Positions 34,786 to 43,671 of a DNA stretch of 64,000 nucleotides are shown here, piece after piece. Below the pieces are notes generated by a model that saw only the letters and a list, made by a program, of their open reading frames with translations, searched no databases and was not told where the DNA came from. Numbering within the stretch: position 1 is the first letter of the stretch; every line of letters begins with the position of its first letter. The stretch is from the NCBI GenBank assembly GCA_002480495.1, contig DLCG01000017.1, positions 124,473-188,472 of the forward strand, given 5' to 3'. Made by a program: the position numbers and the translations under genes. The DNA comes from Rhodobiaceae bacterium UBA7804. GTDB lineage: Bacteria > Pseudomonadota > Alphaproteobacteria > Parvibaculales > Parvibaculaceae.

Positions 34786-34895
34786 CCGGGACAAGGGTTT
34801 CAACCTGGACGAAGGAAAAGGGAACTTCTCCCGCCCCGGCCGCGAGAGGCGGCGCGCGGGAGATCGGCATGAGCCTATTGAAAGATCGCGCATGG

Positions 34896-34910
34896 TTAAA
34901 GCGGCGTTAA
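34896..34910. promoter_or_regulatory. CtrA-type box between ftsEX and the DUF3426-hpt-cpdR operon
   Basis: Perfect TTAA-N7-TTAA in the 220-nt divergent region, 95 nt before the ftsE start and 110 nt before the DUF3426 start. It could serve either operon. Inferred from motif match only. Confidence 0.5.
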
Positions 34911-35005
34911 GCGGAGAGGGCGAAGAGCCTTTTTTTCGCGGAAAAGTGCGCTTTCCCGGCGGGCGCGCCTCCATGCCCCTCGCCGTTCCATGATACCGTC
35001 GCTCC

Positions 35006-35665
35006 ATGATTCGCTTCGAGAATGTGGGCATGCGCTACGGCATGGGACCGGAGGTGCTGCGCGATGTGAGCTTCCACCTCGCGCCGGCCTCCTTCCATTT
35101 CCTGACGGGTCCTTCCGGCGCGGGCAAGACATCGCTGCTGAAGCTCATGTTTCTTGCAAACCGCCCCTCGCGCGGCCTCATCACCATGTTCGGGCAGGAC
35201 ATCGCGACACTGCCCCGTGCGGAACTGCCGCCGCTCAGGCGGCGCATCGGCGTCGTCTTCCAGGAATTCCGCCTGCTCGACCATCTGACCACCTATGAAA
35301 ACGTGGCGCTGCCGCTAAAGATCCAGGGCAAGCGCGAAGGCGAATATCGCGCCGATGTGGAAGAACTCCTCGCCTGGGTGGGACTCGGCGACCGGATGAA
35401 CGCGAAGCCGCCGACGCTTTCGGGCGGCGAGAAGCAGCGCGCCGCCATCGCCCGCGCCGTGGTGGCGCAACCCGAAGTCCTGCTCGCCGACGAACCGACA
35501 GGCAATGTCGACCCGGAGATGGGCCAGCGCCTGCTGCGCCTCTTCGTGGAACTGAACAGGCTCGGCACCAGCGTGCTGATCGCCACGCATGACCGCGCGC
35601 TGGTGGAAAGCGCGGGCGCCCCCGAACTCGTGCTGAGAGACGGGAGGCTCACCATCCGTGGCTGA
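35006..35665 (+). CDS. ftsE: Cell division ATPase FtsE
   Basis: 219-aa ABC ATPase. Walker A GPSGAGKTS, Q-loop VVFQEFRLL, signature LSGGEKQRAAIARA, Walker B VLLADEP and switch His in IATHD. FtsE with FtsX regulates periplasmic peptidoglycan hydrolases at the septum. ftsX overlaps its 3' end by 8 nt. Confidence 0.93.
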   Translation: MIRFENVGMRYGMGPEVLRDVSFHLAPASFHFLTGPSGAGKTSLLKLMFLANRPSRGLITMFGQDIATLPRAELPPLRRRIGVVFQEFRLLDHLTTYENVALPLKIQGKREGEYRADVEELLAWVGLGDRMNAKPPTLSGGEKQRAAIARAVVAQPEVLLADEPTGNVDPEMGQRLLRLFVELNRLGTSVLIATHDRALVESAGAPELVLRDGRLTIRG

Positions 35666-36617
35666 TCCGCTGAAAGGCGCCGACAAGGCGCCGACCTTTC
35701 ACGACGAGGAGCGCGGCCCCGCAGGCGCATTGGCGGCAATGCTCGTCGAGACGAAAAGCGTGATGCCGGCGGCGGGTGCGACCGGGATGTCGCTCATGCT
35801 CGTCGTCGCCGCGATGTGTTTCCTTGCAAGCCTAGCGCTCGGCGCGGCGCTTTCGGTGGGCGGCAAGGCACGCGAGTGGACGAACGACCTCTCCGGCTCG
35901 CTCACCGTCGAGATCAAACCGTCGCGCGAGATGGAACCGGAAGAACAGGTCGACGCCGTGCTTGGCGTGCTTTCGCGGACGAAGGGCGTTCTGAGCGCCA
36001 CGCCCCTGTCGCTCGACGATACGGCGGCGCTTCTCGAACCCTGGCTCGGCGGAGAGGTACTTGCCGGCGACCTGCCGCTGCCGCGCCTTGTCGACATCGC
36101 CATCGACGGTGACGCACCGCCCGACCTCTCCGCACTCGCCATCGATATCGCGGCGGCCGCGCCCGGTGCCGCGCTCGACACGCACCGCCAGTGGCGAAGC
36201 GAAATCGTGAGCGCCGCCCGCTCGGCGGAGTGGCTGGCCTATGGCGTCCTGGCGCTGGTCGCCGCGACCACCATCGCCATCGTCGTCTTTGCGACGCGGG
36301 CCGGGCTATCGGCGAACCGGGATGTGGTGGAGGTGCTGCACCTGATCGGGGCGCGGGACGGCTTCATTGCATCCGAGGTACAGCGCCATTTCCTGCATCT
36401 GGGTTTCCGGGGCGGGCTGATCGGCGCGGGGCTTGGCGCGGGCGCCTTCCTGATGCTCGGCCTCGCCGGGGCCACGGGAGACCTCTACCTCGTCTCCGCT
36501 TCGGGAATCGGCCCGGAATATCTCCCGGCCCTCATCGTCATCCCCTTCGCCGCGGCGCTGGTATCCGTGATGACCGCCCGCGTGACCGTGTTCCAGACCC
36601 TGGAACGCATGCTCTGA
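35658..36617 (+). CDS. ftsX: Cell division permease FtsX
   Basis: 319-aa membrane partner of FtsE: one N-terminal helix (GMSLMLVVAAMCFLASLALGAAL), an extracytoplasmic loop beginning WTNDLSGSLTVEI, then three C-terminal helices with TAGLSANRDVVEVLHLIGARDGFIASEVQRHF, the cytoplasmic coupling segment of FtsX. Starts with GTG at 35658, inside the end of ftsE, so translation is coupled. Confidence 0.92.
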   Translation: MADPLKGADKAPTFHDEERGPAGALAAMLVETKSVMPAAGATGMSLMLVVAAMCFLASLALGAALSVGGKAREWTNDLSGSLTVEIKPSREMEPEEQVDAVLGVLSRTKGVLSATPLSLDDTAALLEPWLGGEVLAGDLPLPRLVDIAIDGDAPPDLSALAIDIAAAAPGAALDTHRQWRSEIVSAARSAEWLAYGVLALVAATTIAIVVFATRAGLSANRDVVEVLHLIGARDGFIASEVQRHFLHLGFRGGLIGAGLGAGAFLMLGLAGATGDLYLVSASGIGPEYLPALIVIPFAAALVSVMTARVTVFQTLERML

Positions 36618-36754
36618 GGCCGTTTTTCGGGACTACCGGAGGGCGCTTTACTTGAGACCTTCGGGTCATATCATGTGCGCCCGGCCCGCATGATAGAATA
36701 CGGGCGGATGATTTGGCGCGGCGGAGGGGGCCTCCGCCCGAAGCGGAGAAGGGC

Positions 36755-37381
36755 ATGGCGGCAGTCGGCACGCTGCGGCAGAAGAAGGGCTGGCGCCTCA
36801 CGCGGATCGCCGTGGGCCTTGCCGCGCTCGGGCTGGCGGCCTATGTGGGCGGCTTCTTCCTCTTCACCGCGGAACTCGACCGCACACCCCCCGCCGAAAT
36901 CGCGGCGGCGGACGGAATCGTCGCGCTGACGGGCGGACCGGACCGCATCACCGCCGCCTATCGCCTGCTCGAACAGGGCAAGGGCAAACGGCTTCTCATC
37001 ACCGGCGTTCACCCGGATGTCAGTGCGCGCTCGCTGAAGGAAATCGTGCCCGGCGAGGCGTTGAAATTCGACTGCTGCGTGGATGTCGGCCATATGGCGG
37101 AGAACACGATCGGCAATGCGGACGAGACGGCCGAATGGGTCCGGCGCCGAGACTACCGCTCGATCATTCTCGTCACCAGCACCTATCACCTGCCGCGCGC
37201 GAAGCTCGAACTTCAGCGCGCCATGCCCGATGTCGAGATCAGGCCCTTCCCCGTCTTTCAGGACACACTGCATCTCGACGGCTGGTGGGCCTATCCGGGC
37301 ACCACGCGGCTGCTCATTTCCGAATACACGAAATATCTGCTGACGCTGACCTATGGGCGCCAGTCGTCCATGCCGTCCTGA
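36755..37381 (+). CDS. YdcF-like DUF218 membrane protein
   Basis: 208 aa. One N-terminal membrane helix (residues ~17-38) then a DUF218 domain: DGIVALTGGPDRITAAYRLLEQGKGKRLLITGV, later AENTIGNADETAEWV and TSTYHLPRAKLEL with the conserved Glu and His. DUF218 proteins are linked to envelope metabolism (E. coli ElyC/SanA). Start 36755 has GGAGAAGGG upstream. Followed 23 nt later by plsC. Confidence 0.85.
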   Translation: MAAVGTLRQKKGWRLTRIAVGLAALGLAAYVGGFFLFTAELDRTPPAEIAAADGIVALTGGPDRITAAYRLLEQGKGKRLLITGVHPDVSARSLKEIVPGEALKFDCCVDVGHMAENTIGNADETAEWVRRRDYRSIILVTSTYHLPRAKLELQRAMPDVEIRPFPVFQDTLHLDGWWAYPGTTRLLISEYTKYLLTLTYGRQSSMPS

Positions 37382-37404
37382 CAGGCAGGAAGGAACCCCG
37401 CGCC

Positions 37405-38121
37405 TTGCTTTTTCTCCGCTCCGCCGCCTTCAATCTCGTCTTCTATGCCATGTCGGTCGTGATCGTGATCGCGGCGACGCCCTGCCTCGTGCTGCCGAGG
37501 CGCTTCACGCTCTACGCGATGGAGGCCTGGTCGCATCTGACGCTCTGGCTGCTCCGCGTCATCGCGGGTACGCACTACGAGGTCCGGGGCGAACTGCCGC
37601 GAGGCGGCGTGCTCGTCGCTTCCAAGCACCAGTCCATGTGGGACACGATCGTGATGACCGCGATCCTGAAGGACCCGGCCATGGTGCTGAAGCGCGAGCT
37701 TCTCTGGATCCCCTTCTATGGCTGGTATGCGCAGAAGGCGCGCATGATCGCCATCGACCGGGGCGCCGCAGCCGCCGCCATCCGCCGCCTCGTCTCGCAG
37801 GGAAAGGCCGCCGTGGCGGAGGGACGCCCCGTCGTCATCTTCCCGGAAGGCACGCGCTCCGCCCCCGGCTCCAAACTCGAATACAAGCCGGGTGTCGCCG
37901 CGCTCTACCGCCAGCTCGGCGTCGAATGCGTGCCCGCGGCGGTCAATTCCGGCCTCTTCTGGGCGCGGCGCGGCTTCACCCGCCGGCCAGGCACCATCCT
38001 GCTCGAATTCCTGCCGCCCATTCCGGCGGGGCTCGACCGCAAGACCTTCATGGCCGAGCTCGAGACCCGCATCGAGACGGCGACCGCGAAGCTCGTCGAA
38101 GAGGCGGGCGGCCCGCGCTAG
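37405..38121 (+). CDS. plsC: 1-acyl-sn-glycerol-3-phosphate acyltransferase
   Basis: 238-aa membrane acyltransferase making phosphatidic acid. Motif I K-H-Q-S-M-W-D (the HX4D block) and motif III VIFPEGTRSAPG are intact; an N-terminal helix anchors it (FNLVFYAMSVVIVIAATPCLVL). No ATG or GTG is suitably placed; the TTG at 37405 is preceded by AGGAAGGAA, which decides the start. Confidence 0.9.
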   Translation: MLFLRSAAFNLVFYAMSVVIVIAATPCLVLPRRFTLYAMEAWSHLTLWLLRVIAGTHYEVRGELPRGGVLVASKHQSMWDTIVMTAILKDPAMVLKRELLWIPFYGWYAQKARMIAIDRGAAAAAIRRLVSQGKAAVAEGRPVVIFPEGTRSAPGSKLEYKPGVAALYRQLGVECVPAAVNSGLFWARRGFTRRPGTILLEFLPPIPAGLDRKTFMAELETRIETATAKLVEEAGGPR

Positions 38122-38201
38122 ATCCTCCGGGTCTGGGGAAAAAGCGGCCCGCTCCCCTGTGAAAAGCGGGGAAATCTGGAATCTTTTAATAAAAACAACC
38201 A

Positions 38202-38207
38202 TATAAT
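38202..38207 (+). promoter_or_regulatory. Candidate -10 element of nrdJ
   Basis: Perfect TATAAT in an AT-rich patch within the 160-nt plsC-nrdJ gap, 75 nt before the nrdJ ATG. No good -35 is seen at 16-18 nt upstream, so an activator may be needed. No cobalamin riboswitch-sized leader is present. Confidence 0.4.
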
Positions 38208-38281
38208 GGAGCCCGTAAGGGGAACTCCTTGTAGACAAAACAAGAACTTCTTTCAGCCGCGAAAGTGCTAGTCTCCAGCCC

Positions 38282-40609
38282 ATGAAACCTATCGCCGAAC
38301 AGATCTGGGACATGAAGTACCGCCTCCACGCGGAGGACGGGACGCCGCTCGACCTGACGGTTGCCGATAGCTGGGACCGGGTTGCGAAAGCACTGGCCGA
38401 GGCCGAGGCGCCGGAGGCGCGCGAGCACTGGCAGGTCCGCTTCCGCGAGGCGATGGAAGGCTATCGCTTCCTGCCGGCCGGCCGCATTCTCGCGGGCGCG
38501 GGCACGGGCCGCGACGTCACGCTCTTCAACTGCTTCGTGATGGGCGAAATCCCGGACACGATGGAAGGTATCTTCCAGAACCTGAAGGAAGCCGCGCTGA
38601 CCATGCAGCAAGGCGGCGGCATCGGCTACGACTTCTCGACGCTGCGCCCCAAGGGTGCGCCGGTGAAGGGCGTGGGGGCGGATGCCTCCGGCCCCCTCTC
38701 CTTCATGGATGTGTGGGACGCCATGTGCCGCACCATCATGTCGGCGGGATCGCGCCGCGGCGCCATGATGGCGACGATGCGCTGCGACCACCCGGATATC
38801 GAGGCCTTCATCGAGGCGAAGCAGGAACCCGGGCGCCTCACCATGTTCAACCTCTCTGTGCTCGCGACCGACGCCTTCATGGAAGCGGTGAAGCGCGACG
38901 GCGACTGGGAGCTGACATTCGGCGGCAAGACATACAAGACGCTCAAGGCTCGCGCGCTCTGGGACCGCATCATGGCGGCGACCTATGCCTATGCGGAACC
39001 GGGCGTCATCTTCATCGACCGCATCAACCAGCGGAACAATCTCTACTATGCCGAGGAAATTCGCGCGACGAACCCTTGCGGCGAGCAGCCCCTGCCGCCT
39101 TATGGCGCTTGCCTTCTCGGCTCGGTGAATCTCGCCGCGCTGGTGAAGGAACCCTTCACGGGCGATGCGCATATCGACGAGGCGGAGCTTTCCGAACTCG
39201 TCCACGTGGCCGTGCGCGCGATGGACAATGTGATCGACATCTCGCGCTTCCCCCTTCCCGAACAGCGCCACGAAGCGCAGGCGAAGCGGCGCATCGGCCT
39301 CGGCGTGACGGGGCTCGCGGACGCGCTCATCATGTGCCGCACGCGCTACGGCTCGGCCGCGTCCATCGAACTCATCCGCAAATGGATGAAGGCGCTTTCT
39401 CGCTCGGCCTATCTCGCTTCCGTCGAGATCGCGAAGGAGAAGGGCCCCTTCCCTCTCTTCGTGCCGGACGCCTATCTCGCGGGCGAAACCATCGCCTCGC
39501 TCGACAAGGATGTGCGCGACGCCATCGCCGAACACGGCATCCGCAACGCCCTCGTCACCTCCATCGCGCCGACAGGCACGATCTCGCTTTTCGCAGGCAA
39601 TGTGTCGTCGGGCATCGAACCCGTCTTCGCCTATGCCTATACGCGGAAAGTGCTGATGCCGGACGGCACAAGGCGCGAGGAAAAGGTGCGCGACTACGCG
39701 GTCGAGCGCTACCGCGAAACCTTTGGCGCGGAAGCATCGCTTCCCGACTATTTCGTCAATGCGCAGGAACTGACACCCGGCGAACATATCGCGGTGCAGG
39801 CGGCGGTGCAGGACTTCATCGACAGCTCGATCTCCAAGACGATCAACGTGCCCGAGGAAATCTCCTTCGAGGATTTCAAGCACGTCTACATGGATGCCTA
39901 TGAAAAGGGCCTCAAGGGCTGCACCACCTATCGCCCGAGCGAGGTGCGCGGCTCCGTTCTTTCCGTGGACGAAGCACCGGCCGAGGCGAAAGCGGAAGGG
40001 CAGCCGGCGCTGCCGCTCGCCGCGCCGGAGGCTCATCACGATCGTTACGAGAAGGATGGCGTCGTCTACATGTCGAAGCCGCTGGAGCGCGAGACGGTAC
40101 TTCCGGGTTTCACCTACAAGCTGCAATGGCCGGAATCGGACCATGCGATCTACATCACGATCAACGACATTATCCAGGACGGAAGACGGCGGCCCTTCGA
40201 GATTTTCATCAACTCGAAGAACATGGAGCATTACGCCTGGACGGTCGCGCTGACGCGGATGATCTCCGCCGTGTTCCGCCGTGGCGGCGACGTGACCTTC
40301 GTGGTGGAAGAGCTGAAAGCCGTGTTCGATCCGCGCGGCGGCTCCTGGATGAAGGGCCGCTACGTGCCGAGCCTCCTTGCCGCCATCGGCGAGGTGATCG
40401 AGCAGCACATGATCGACACCGGCTTCATCGCCGCAAAGGACGGCAAGCCCGTGACGGAAGCGCTGCGCGCGGTTGCGGGCAATCCGCCGCCCGGAAACGC
40501 GCCCGCCGTGACCTCGCTCAAGGGCTGCCCGCGCTGCGGCGAGCGCGGCATGGTCAAGCAGGAAGGCTGCGAGACCTGCACCTCCTGCGGCTATTCGAAG
40601 TGCAGTTAG
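38282..40609 (+). CDS. nrdJ: Adenosylcobalamin-dependent ribonucleotide reductase (class II)
   Basis: 775 aa. The catalytic barrel has NCFVMGEIPDTMEGIFQNLKEAA at the N-terminal side, the active-site segment TNPCGEQPLPPYG (C266) and SIAPTGTISLFAGNVSSGIEPVFA. The C-terminus ends with a cysteine-rich CPRCGERGMVKQEGCETCTSCGYSKC, as in long NrdJ proteins, likely metal-binding or involved in re-reduction. Produces deoxyribonucleotides without oxygen, using AdoCbl. No class I nrdAB is seen in the window. Confidence 0.94.
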   Translation: MKPIAEQIWDMKYRLHAEDGTPLDLTVADSWDRVAKALAEAEAPEAREHWQVRFREAMEGYRFLPAGRILAGAGTGRDVTLFNCFVMGEIPDTMEGIFQNLKEAALTMQQGGGIGYDFSTLRPKGAPVKGVGADASGPLSFMDVWDAMCRTIMSAGSRRGAMMATMRCDHPDIEAFIEAKQEPGRLTMFNLSVLATDAFMEAVKRDGDWELTFGGKTYKTLKARALWDRIMAATYAYAEPGVIFIDRINQRNNLYYAEEIRATNPCGEQPLPPYGACLLGSVNLAALVKEPFTGDAHIDEAELSELVHVAVRAMDNVIDISRFPLPEQRHEAQAKRRIGLGVTGLADALIMCRTRYGSAASIELIRKWMKALSRSAYLASVEIAKEKGPFPLFVPDAYLAGETIASLDKDVRDAIAEHGIRNALVTSIAPTGTISLFAGNVSSGIEPVFAYAYTRKVLMPDGTRREEKVRDYAVERYRETFGAEASLPDYFVNAQELTPGEHIAVQAAVQDFIDSSISKTINVPEEISFEDFKHVYMDAYEKGLKGCTTYRPSEVRGSVLSVDEAPAEAKAEGQPALPLAAPEAHHDRYEKDGVVYMSKPLERETVLPGFTYKLQWPESDHAIYITINDIIQDGRRRPFEIFINSKNMEHYAWTVALTRMISAVFRRGGDVTFVVEELKAVFDPRGGSWMKGRYVPSLLAAIGEVIEQHMIDTGFIAAKDGKPVTEALRAVAGNPPPGNAPAVTSLKGCPRCGERGMVKQEGCETCTSCGYSKCS

Positions 40610-40689
40610 AACCGGCACGCACTTTCCCTCCCGCTTTCCCGGTCTAGATAAGGAAGGTCCCTTTCCCCTCTTCACCGGCAAAGGAGCCC

Positions 40690-41568
40690 ATGCGCACGCT
40701 TCTTCTGATCGAGAACCCGCATAGCGGCGGCGGCAAGCATTGGGAGGCGGAACCCTTCCTCGAAAAGGCCGCGGAGCAGGGAATCGAGGTTCGCCACGAA
40801 AAGCCGGAGAACCCGGAAGAAAGCACTCGCCTCATCGAGGAGACGAAGGCCGATGCCGTGGCCGTCGCAGGCGGGGACGGCACGCTGAACCCGCTGATTT
40901 CGACGCTGATCGGCCGCAAGCTCCCCCTCCTTGTGCTGCCCGCCGGAACCGCGAACGACTTCGCCCGTTCTCTTTGCATGCCGGAAAAGCCGGAGGAACT
41001 TGCCGGGCTTCTGACGGGCGGCGAGATCGCCGCCATCGATGTCGGTTATGCGAACGGCAAGCCCTTCCTCAATGCGGCGAGCATCGGCATGACGAACACG
41101 ATAAGCCGCCTGCAGACCGAGGAGCGCAAGGGAAAGCTCGGCGTGTTGAGCTATGCGGTAAGCGCCTTCGAGGCGGGCAGGACGGCGGAGCCCTTCATCG
41201 CGCGTTTCGAAGGCGGCAAGGCGAGAAAGGATATCCGCTGCATCCAGCTTCTCGTCGGCAATGGCCGCTATTACGGTGGCGGCATGACGGTGCATGCCGA
41301 TGCGACGCTGACGGATGGCCTGCTCCATCTTTACGCCGCCGTGCCGCGCTCGCTTTTCGGCATGGCGGCGCTCCTGCCCTTTCTGCGTTTCGGGCACACG
41401 GAACTCGCGCCGGAAGTCTTTTGCGACGAGGGCAAGGAAATCTCGATCACCACCTCGCCGCCGCGCCATGTTTTCGCGGATGGAGAGGAATTGACGGAGA
41501 CGCCGGTCCGCTTCCGTGTGAAGCGTGGCGCGCTCCAGGCCATCGTCCCTCGAAAGGAGACGACATGA
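40690..41568 (+). CDS. Diacylglycerol kinase-family lipid kinase
   Basis: 292-aa YegS/DgkB-like kinase. The nucleotide-binding GGDGT is at residues 61-65, followed by LPAGTANDFARSLCMP and the NAASIGMTNTI segment of the catalytic domain; the C-terminal sheet ends with HVFADGEELTETPVRFRV. Phosphorylates diacylglycerol or a related lipid. Start follows AAAGGAG. Overlaps the next gene by ATGA. Confidence 0.87.
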   Translation: MRTLLLIENPHSGGGKHWEAEPFLEKAAEQGIEVRHEKPENPEESTRLIEETKADAVAVAGGDGTLNPLISTLIGRKLPLLVLPAGTANDFARSLCMPEKPEELAGLLTGGEIAAIDVGYANGKPFLNAASIGMTNTISRLQTEERKGKLGVLSYAVSAFEAGRTAEPFIARFEGGKARKDIRCIQLLVGNGRYYGGGMTVHADATLTDGLLHLYAAVPRSLFGMAALLPFLRFGHTELAPEVFCDEGKEISITTSPPRHVFADGEELTETPVRFRVKRGALQAIVPRKETT

Positions 41569-42026
41569 ACCAGTTGATGCTCTCCGAGGAGGAAGGCGCC
41601 TTCCGCGCGCTCGGTGTCGCCTGCCAGTCCGCTAGCCATTACTACGAAGCGGCGGCGAACGTGACCGAAGACGAATGGCAGGCCTTCGCCAGGAAGCGCG
41701 CCGCCGCCTATGCAGATGCCGCCAGAAAGATCGCCGAACTGCTGAAGCGCGACGACGTTCTGCCGGGCTCGCCAGATGCGGACATGGAATGGCTGAAGCA
41801 GATTGCGCTTCGTGCGCAGGCCGCTATATCGGGAGACGAGGCGGGCACACTGCTGAAAAGTTTCGCCCGCACGGAGCGTAAGATATGGGACGGGCTTGGC
41901 GATCTCGGACAGGCGGGCATGCCGCCGCCGCATGAGGACGTGGCCGGCGATCTTGCCAAGCTCGCCATGGATGGATTTCGCTGGCTCGGGAAAGAGAAAC
42001 AGGCTCTGCTCGACCGCAGCGGCTGA
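41565..42026 (+). CDS. Hypothetical all-helical protein coupled to the lipid kinase
   Basis: 153-aa soluble protein, apparently all alpha-helical (SEEEGAFRALGVACQSASHYYEAAANVTEDEW...), with a Tyr-Tyr-Glu in helix 1 and GSPDADMEWLKQIALR mid-protein that could suggest a ferritin-like bundle, though no convincing ligand set is visible. The start overlaps the kinase stop (ATGA) after AAAGGAG, so it is translated with it. Family not recognised. Confidence 0.6.
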   Translation: MNQLMLSEEEGAFRALGVACQSASHYYEAAANVTEDEWQAFARKRAAAYADAARKIAELLKRDDVLPGSPDADMEWLKQIALRAQAAISGDEAGTLLKSFARTERKIWDGLGDLGQAGMPPPHEDVAGDLAKLAMDGFRWLGKEKQALLDRSG

Positions 42027-42044
42027 AACGGAAAGGGGACGGAT

Positions 42045-42461
42045 ATGCGGGGCTTCCTTCATCACATCGATCTGACGGTGAAAGACCCCTGGGCCTCTGC
42101 CCCCTTCTACGATGCCATTCTAGGCCATATGGGCTATCGCCGCTGGTCGGAAGACGCGAATGGTATCGACTGGGAACACGCTTCTTCGAAGGACAAGCTG
42201 CCGACCATCGGCATCTTCAAGGCGAAGGGCCCGAACGCGGGCCGGGGCCACGACCGCAATTCGCCCGGACTTCACCACATCGCCTGGATTGCGGAAAGCC
42301 GCGAAGACGTCGACCGGCTGCACGCATTGCTGATCGAGATCGGCGCAACCGTTCTCGATCCGCCTGCCGACTATCCCGAATATGGCGACGGCTATTACGC
42401 GGTGATGTTCGCCGACCCCGACGGGCTGAAACTCGAATTCGTCTACGAACCCCGCAACTGA
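42045..42461 (+). CDS. VOC-superfamily (glyoxalase-like) protein
   Basis: 138 aa, two beta-alpha-beta-beta-beta modules. Metal-ligand positions are filled: His in FLHHIDLTVKD, His in GLHHIAWIAES, Glu in KLEFVYE. Could be a dioxygenase- or lyase-like enzyme; substrate unknown. Start follows GAAAGGGGACGG, 18 nt after the previous gene, and ycaQ follows 4 nt later. Confidence 0.8.
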   Translation: MRGFLHHIDLTVKDPWASAPFYDAILGHMGYRRWSEDANGIDWEHASSKDKLPTIGIFKAKGPNAGRGHDRNSPGLHHIAWIAESREDVDRLHALLIEIGATVLDPPADYPEYGDGYYAVMFADPDGLKLEFVYEPRN

Positions 42462-42465
42462 ACCG

Positions 42466-43671
42466 ATGGCGCCGCTCGAAATTTCGAACCGCGATGCAAG
42501 GCGGCTTTTCCTCGACGTTCACGCACTGAGCCTCGACGGGCCGGAAGCGCATGGAGAGACGGAGACGCTGTCGCTCGTTCGCAAGCTCGGCTTCGTGCAG
42601 CTCGATTCGATCAACACGGTCGAGCGCGCCCATCACATGATTCTTTTCTCGCGCGCGCCCGGCTATCGCCGCGAGCATCTGAGCGTCCTGCATCATGACC
42701 ATGTGGCCTTGTTCGAACACTGGACGCATGATGCTTCGCTGATCCCCATCGAATTCTATCCGCATTGGCGGCACCGCTTCCGGGCCGCGAAGGCGCGGAT
42801 CGCGGCAAACCCGCGCTGGCAGGACCGCATCGGCGACGACGGCGCGAAGGTCTTGCGGAACGTGCGCCGCAGGCTCCGCAACGAGGGTGCGCTTATGGCG
42901 CGCGACTTCGAAGACAAGGGAGCAGGAGGCTGGTGGGGCTGGGGCCCCTCAAAGACAGCACTCGAAACGCTGTGGCGGAGCGGCGAAGTCGCCATCGCGC
43001 GGCGCGAGGGCTTCGAGAAAGTCTATGATCTTGCCGAACGCGTCATCCCCGAAGAACTTCGAAAGGCAAGACCGAGCGAAGCGGCAACGGCGGATTGGGC
43101 TTGCCGCGAGGCACTCGACAGGCTGGGCATGGCAACGCCGCAGGAGCTTGCCGGGTTCTGGAGGCTTGTTTCCATCGCCGACGCGAAAACGTGGACGGCC
43201 GGGGCGCTCAAGCGCGGCGAGACCGTTGAGGTAGAGGTGGAAGGCGTGAATGGCGAAAGAACACGCGCTGTCGCCCCGGCCGATATCGAGGAGCGTCTGG
43301 CGCGCGCCGCCGCGCCGGAGAGAACGCGCTTCCTCTCACCCTTCGACCCCGCCATACGCGACCGCAAGCGCGCGCTGCGGCTTTTCGGCTTCGACTACCG
43401 GATCGAGGTTTTCGTGCCGGAGAAGAAACGGCAATACGGCTACTACGTGCTGCCGCTGATGGAGGGCGAGCGGTTCATCGGCCGCGCCGACATGAAGACG
43501 CATCGGGCCGAAGGAAAGCTCGAAATGAAGGGGTTCTGGCTCGAACCCGGTGTGAAGCTGACGCGGGCGAGGGAGAAAAATATTCGCGCGGCGTTGCACG
43601 ACCTTGCGGGCTTTGCCGGCGTAGCCTCTATCGACGCAGACGCCGCTCTACGGCTTGCCAGAGGCGCGTGA
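42466..43671 (+). CDS. ycaQ: YcaQ-like winged-helix DNA glycosylase
   Basis: 401-aa HTH_42 family protein. The conserved catalytic QLDS-like segment is VQLDSINTVERAHHMILFSR, followed by FEHWTHDASLIPIE, and QYGYYVLPLMEGERFIGRADMK near the C-terminus. E. coli YcaQ unhooks interstrand DNA crosslinks. Its 3' end overlaps the convergent chaC by 44 nt. Confidence 0.88.
   Translation: MAPLEISNRDARRLFLDVHALSLDGPEAHGETETLSLVRKLGFVQLDSINTVERAHHMILFSRAPGYRREHLSVLHHDHVALFEHWTHDASLIPIEFYPHWRHRFRAAKARIAANPRWQDRIGDDGAKVLRNVRRRLRNEGALMARDFEDKGAGGWWGWGPSKTALETLWRSGEVAIARREGFEKVYDLAERVIPEELRKARPSEAATADWACREALDRLGMATPQELAGFWRLVSIADAKTWTAGALKRGETVEVEVEGVNGERTRAVAPADIEERLARAAAPERTRFLSPFDPAIRDRKRALRLFGFDYRIEVFVPEKKRQYGYYVLPLMEGERFIGRADMKTHRAEGKLEMKGFWLEPGVKLTRAREKNIRAALHDLAGFAGVASIDADAALRLARGA

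Noticed and set aside
38122..38281. Cobalamin riboswitch before nrdJ
   Set aside because: Only 160 nt are available and there is no B12-box-like sequence.
38186..40681. An 831-codon open frame on the minus strand opposite nrdJ
   Set aside because: It mirrors nrdJ, whose motifs are unmistakable. Its translation is Arg/His/Asp-rich without recognisable domains. Long antisense frames are expected in GC-rich coding DNA.
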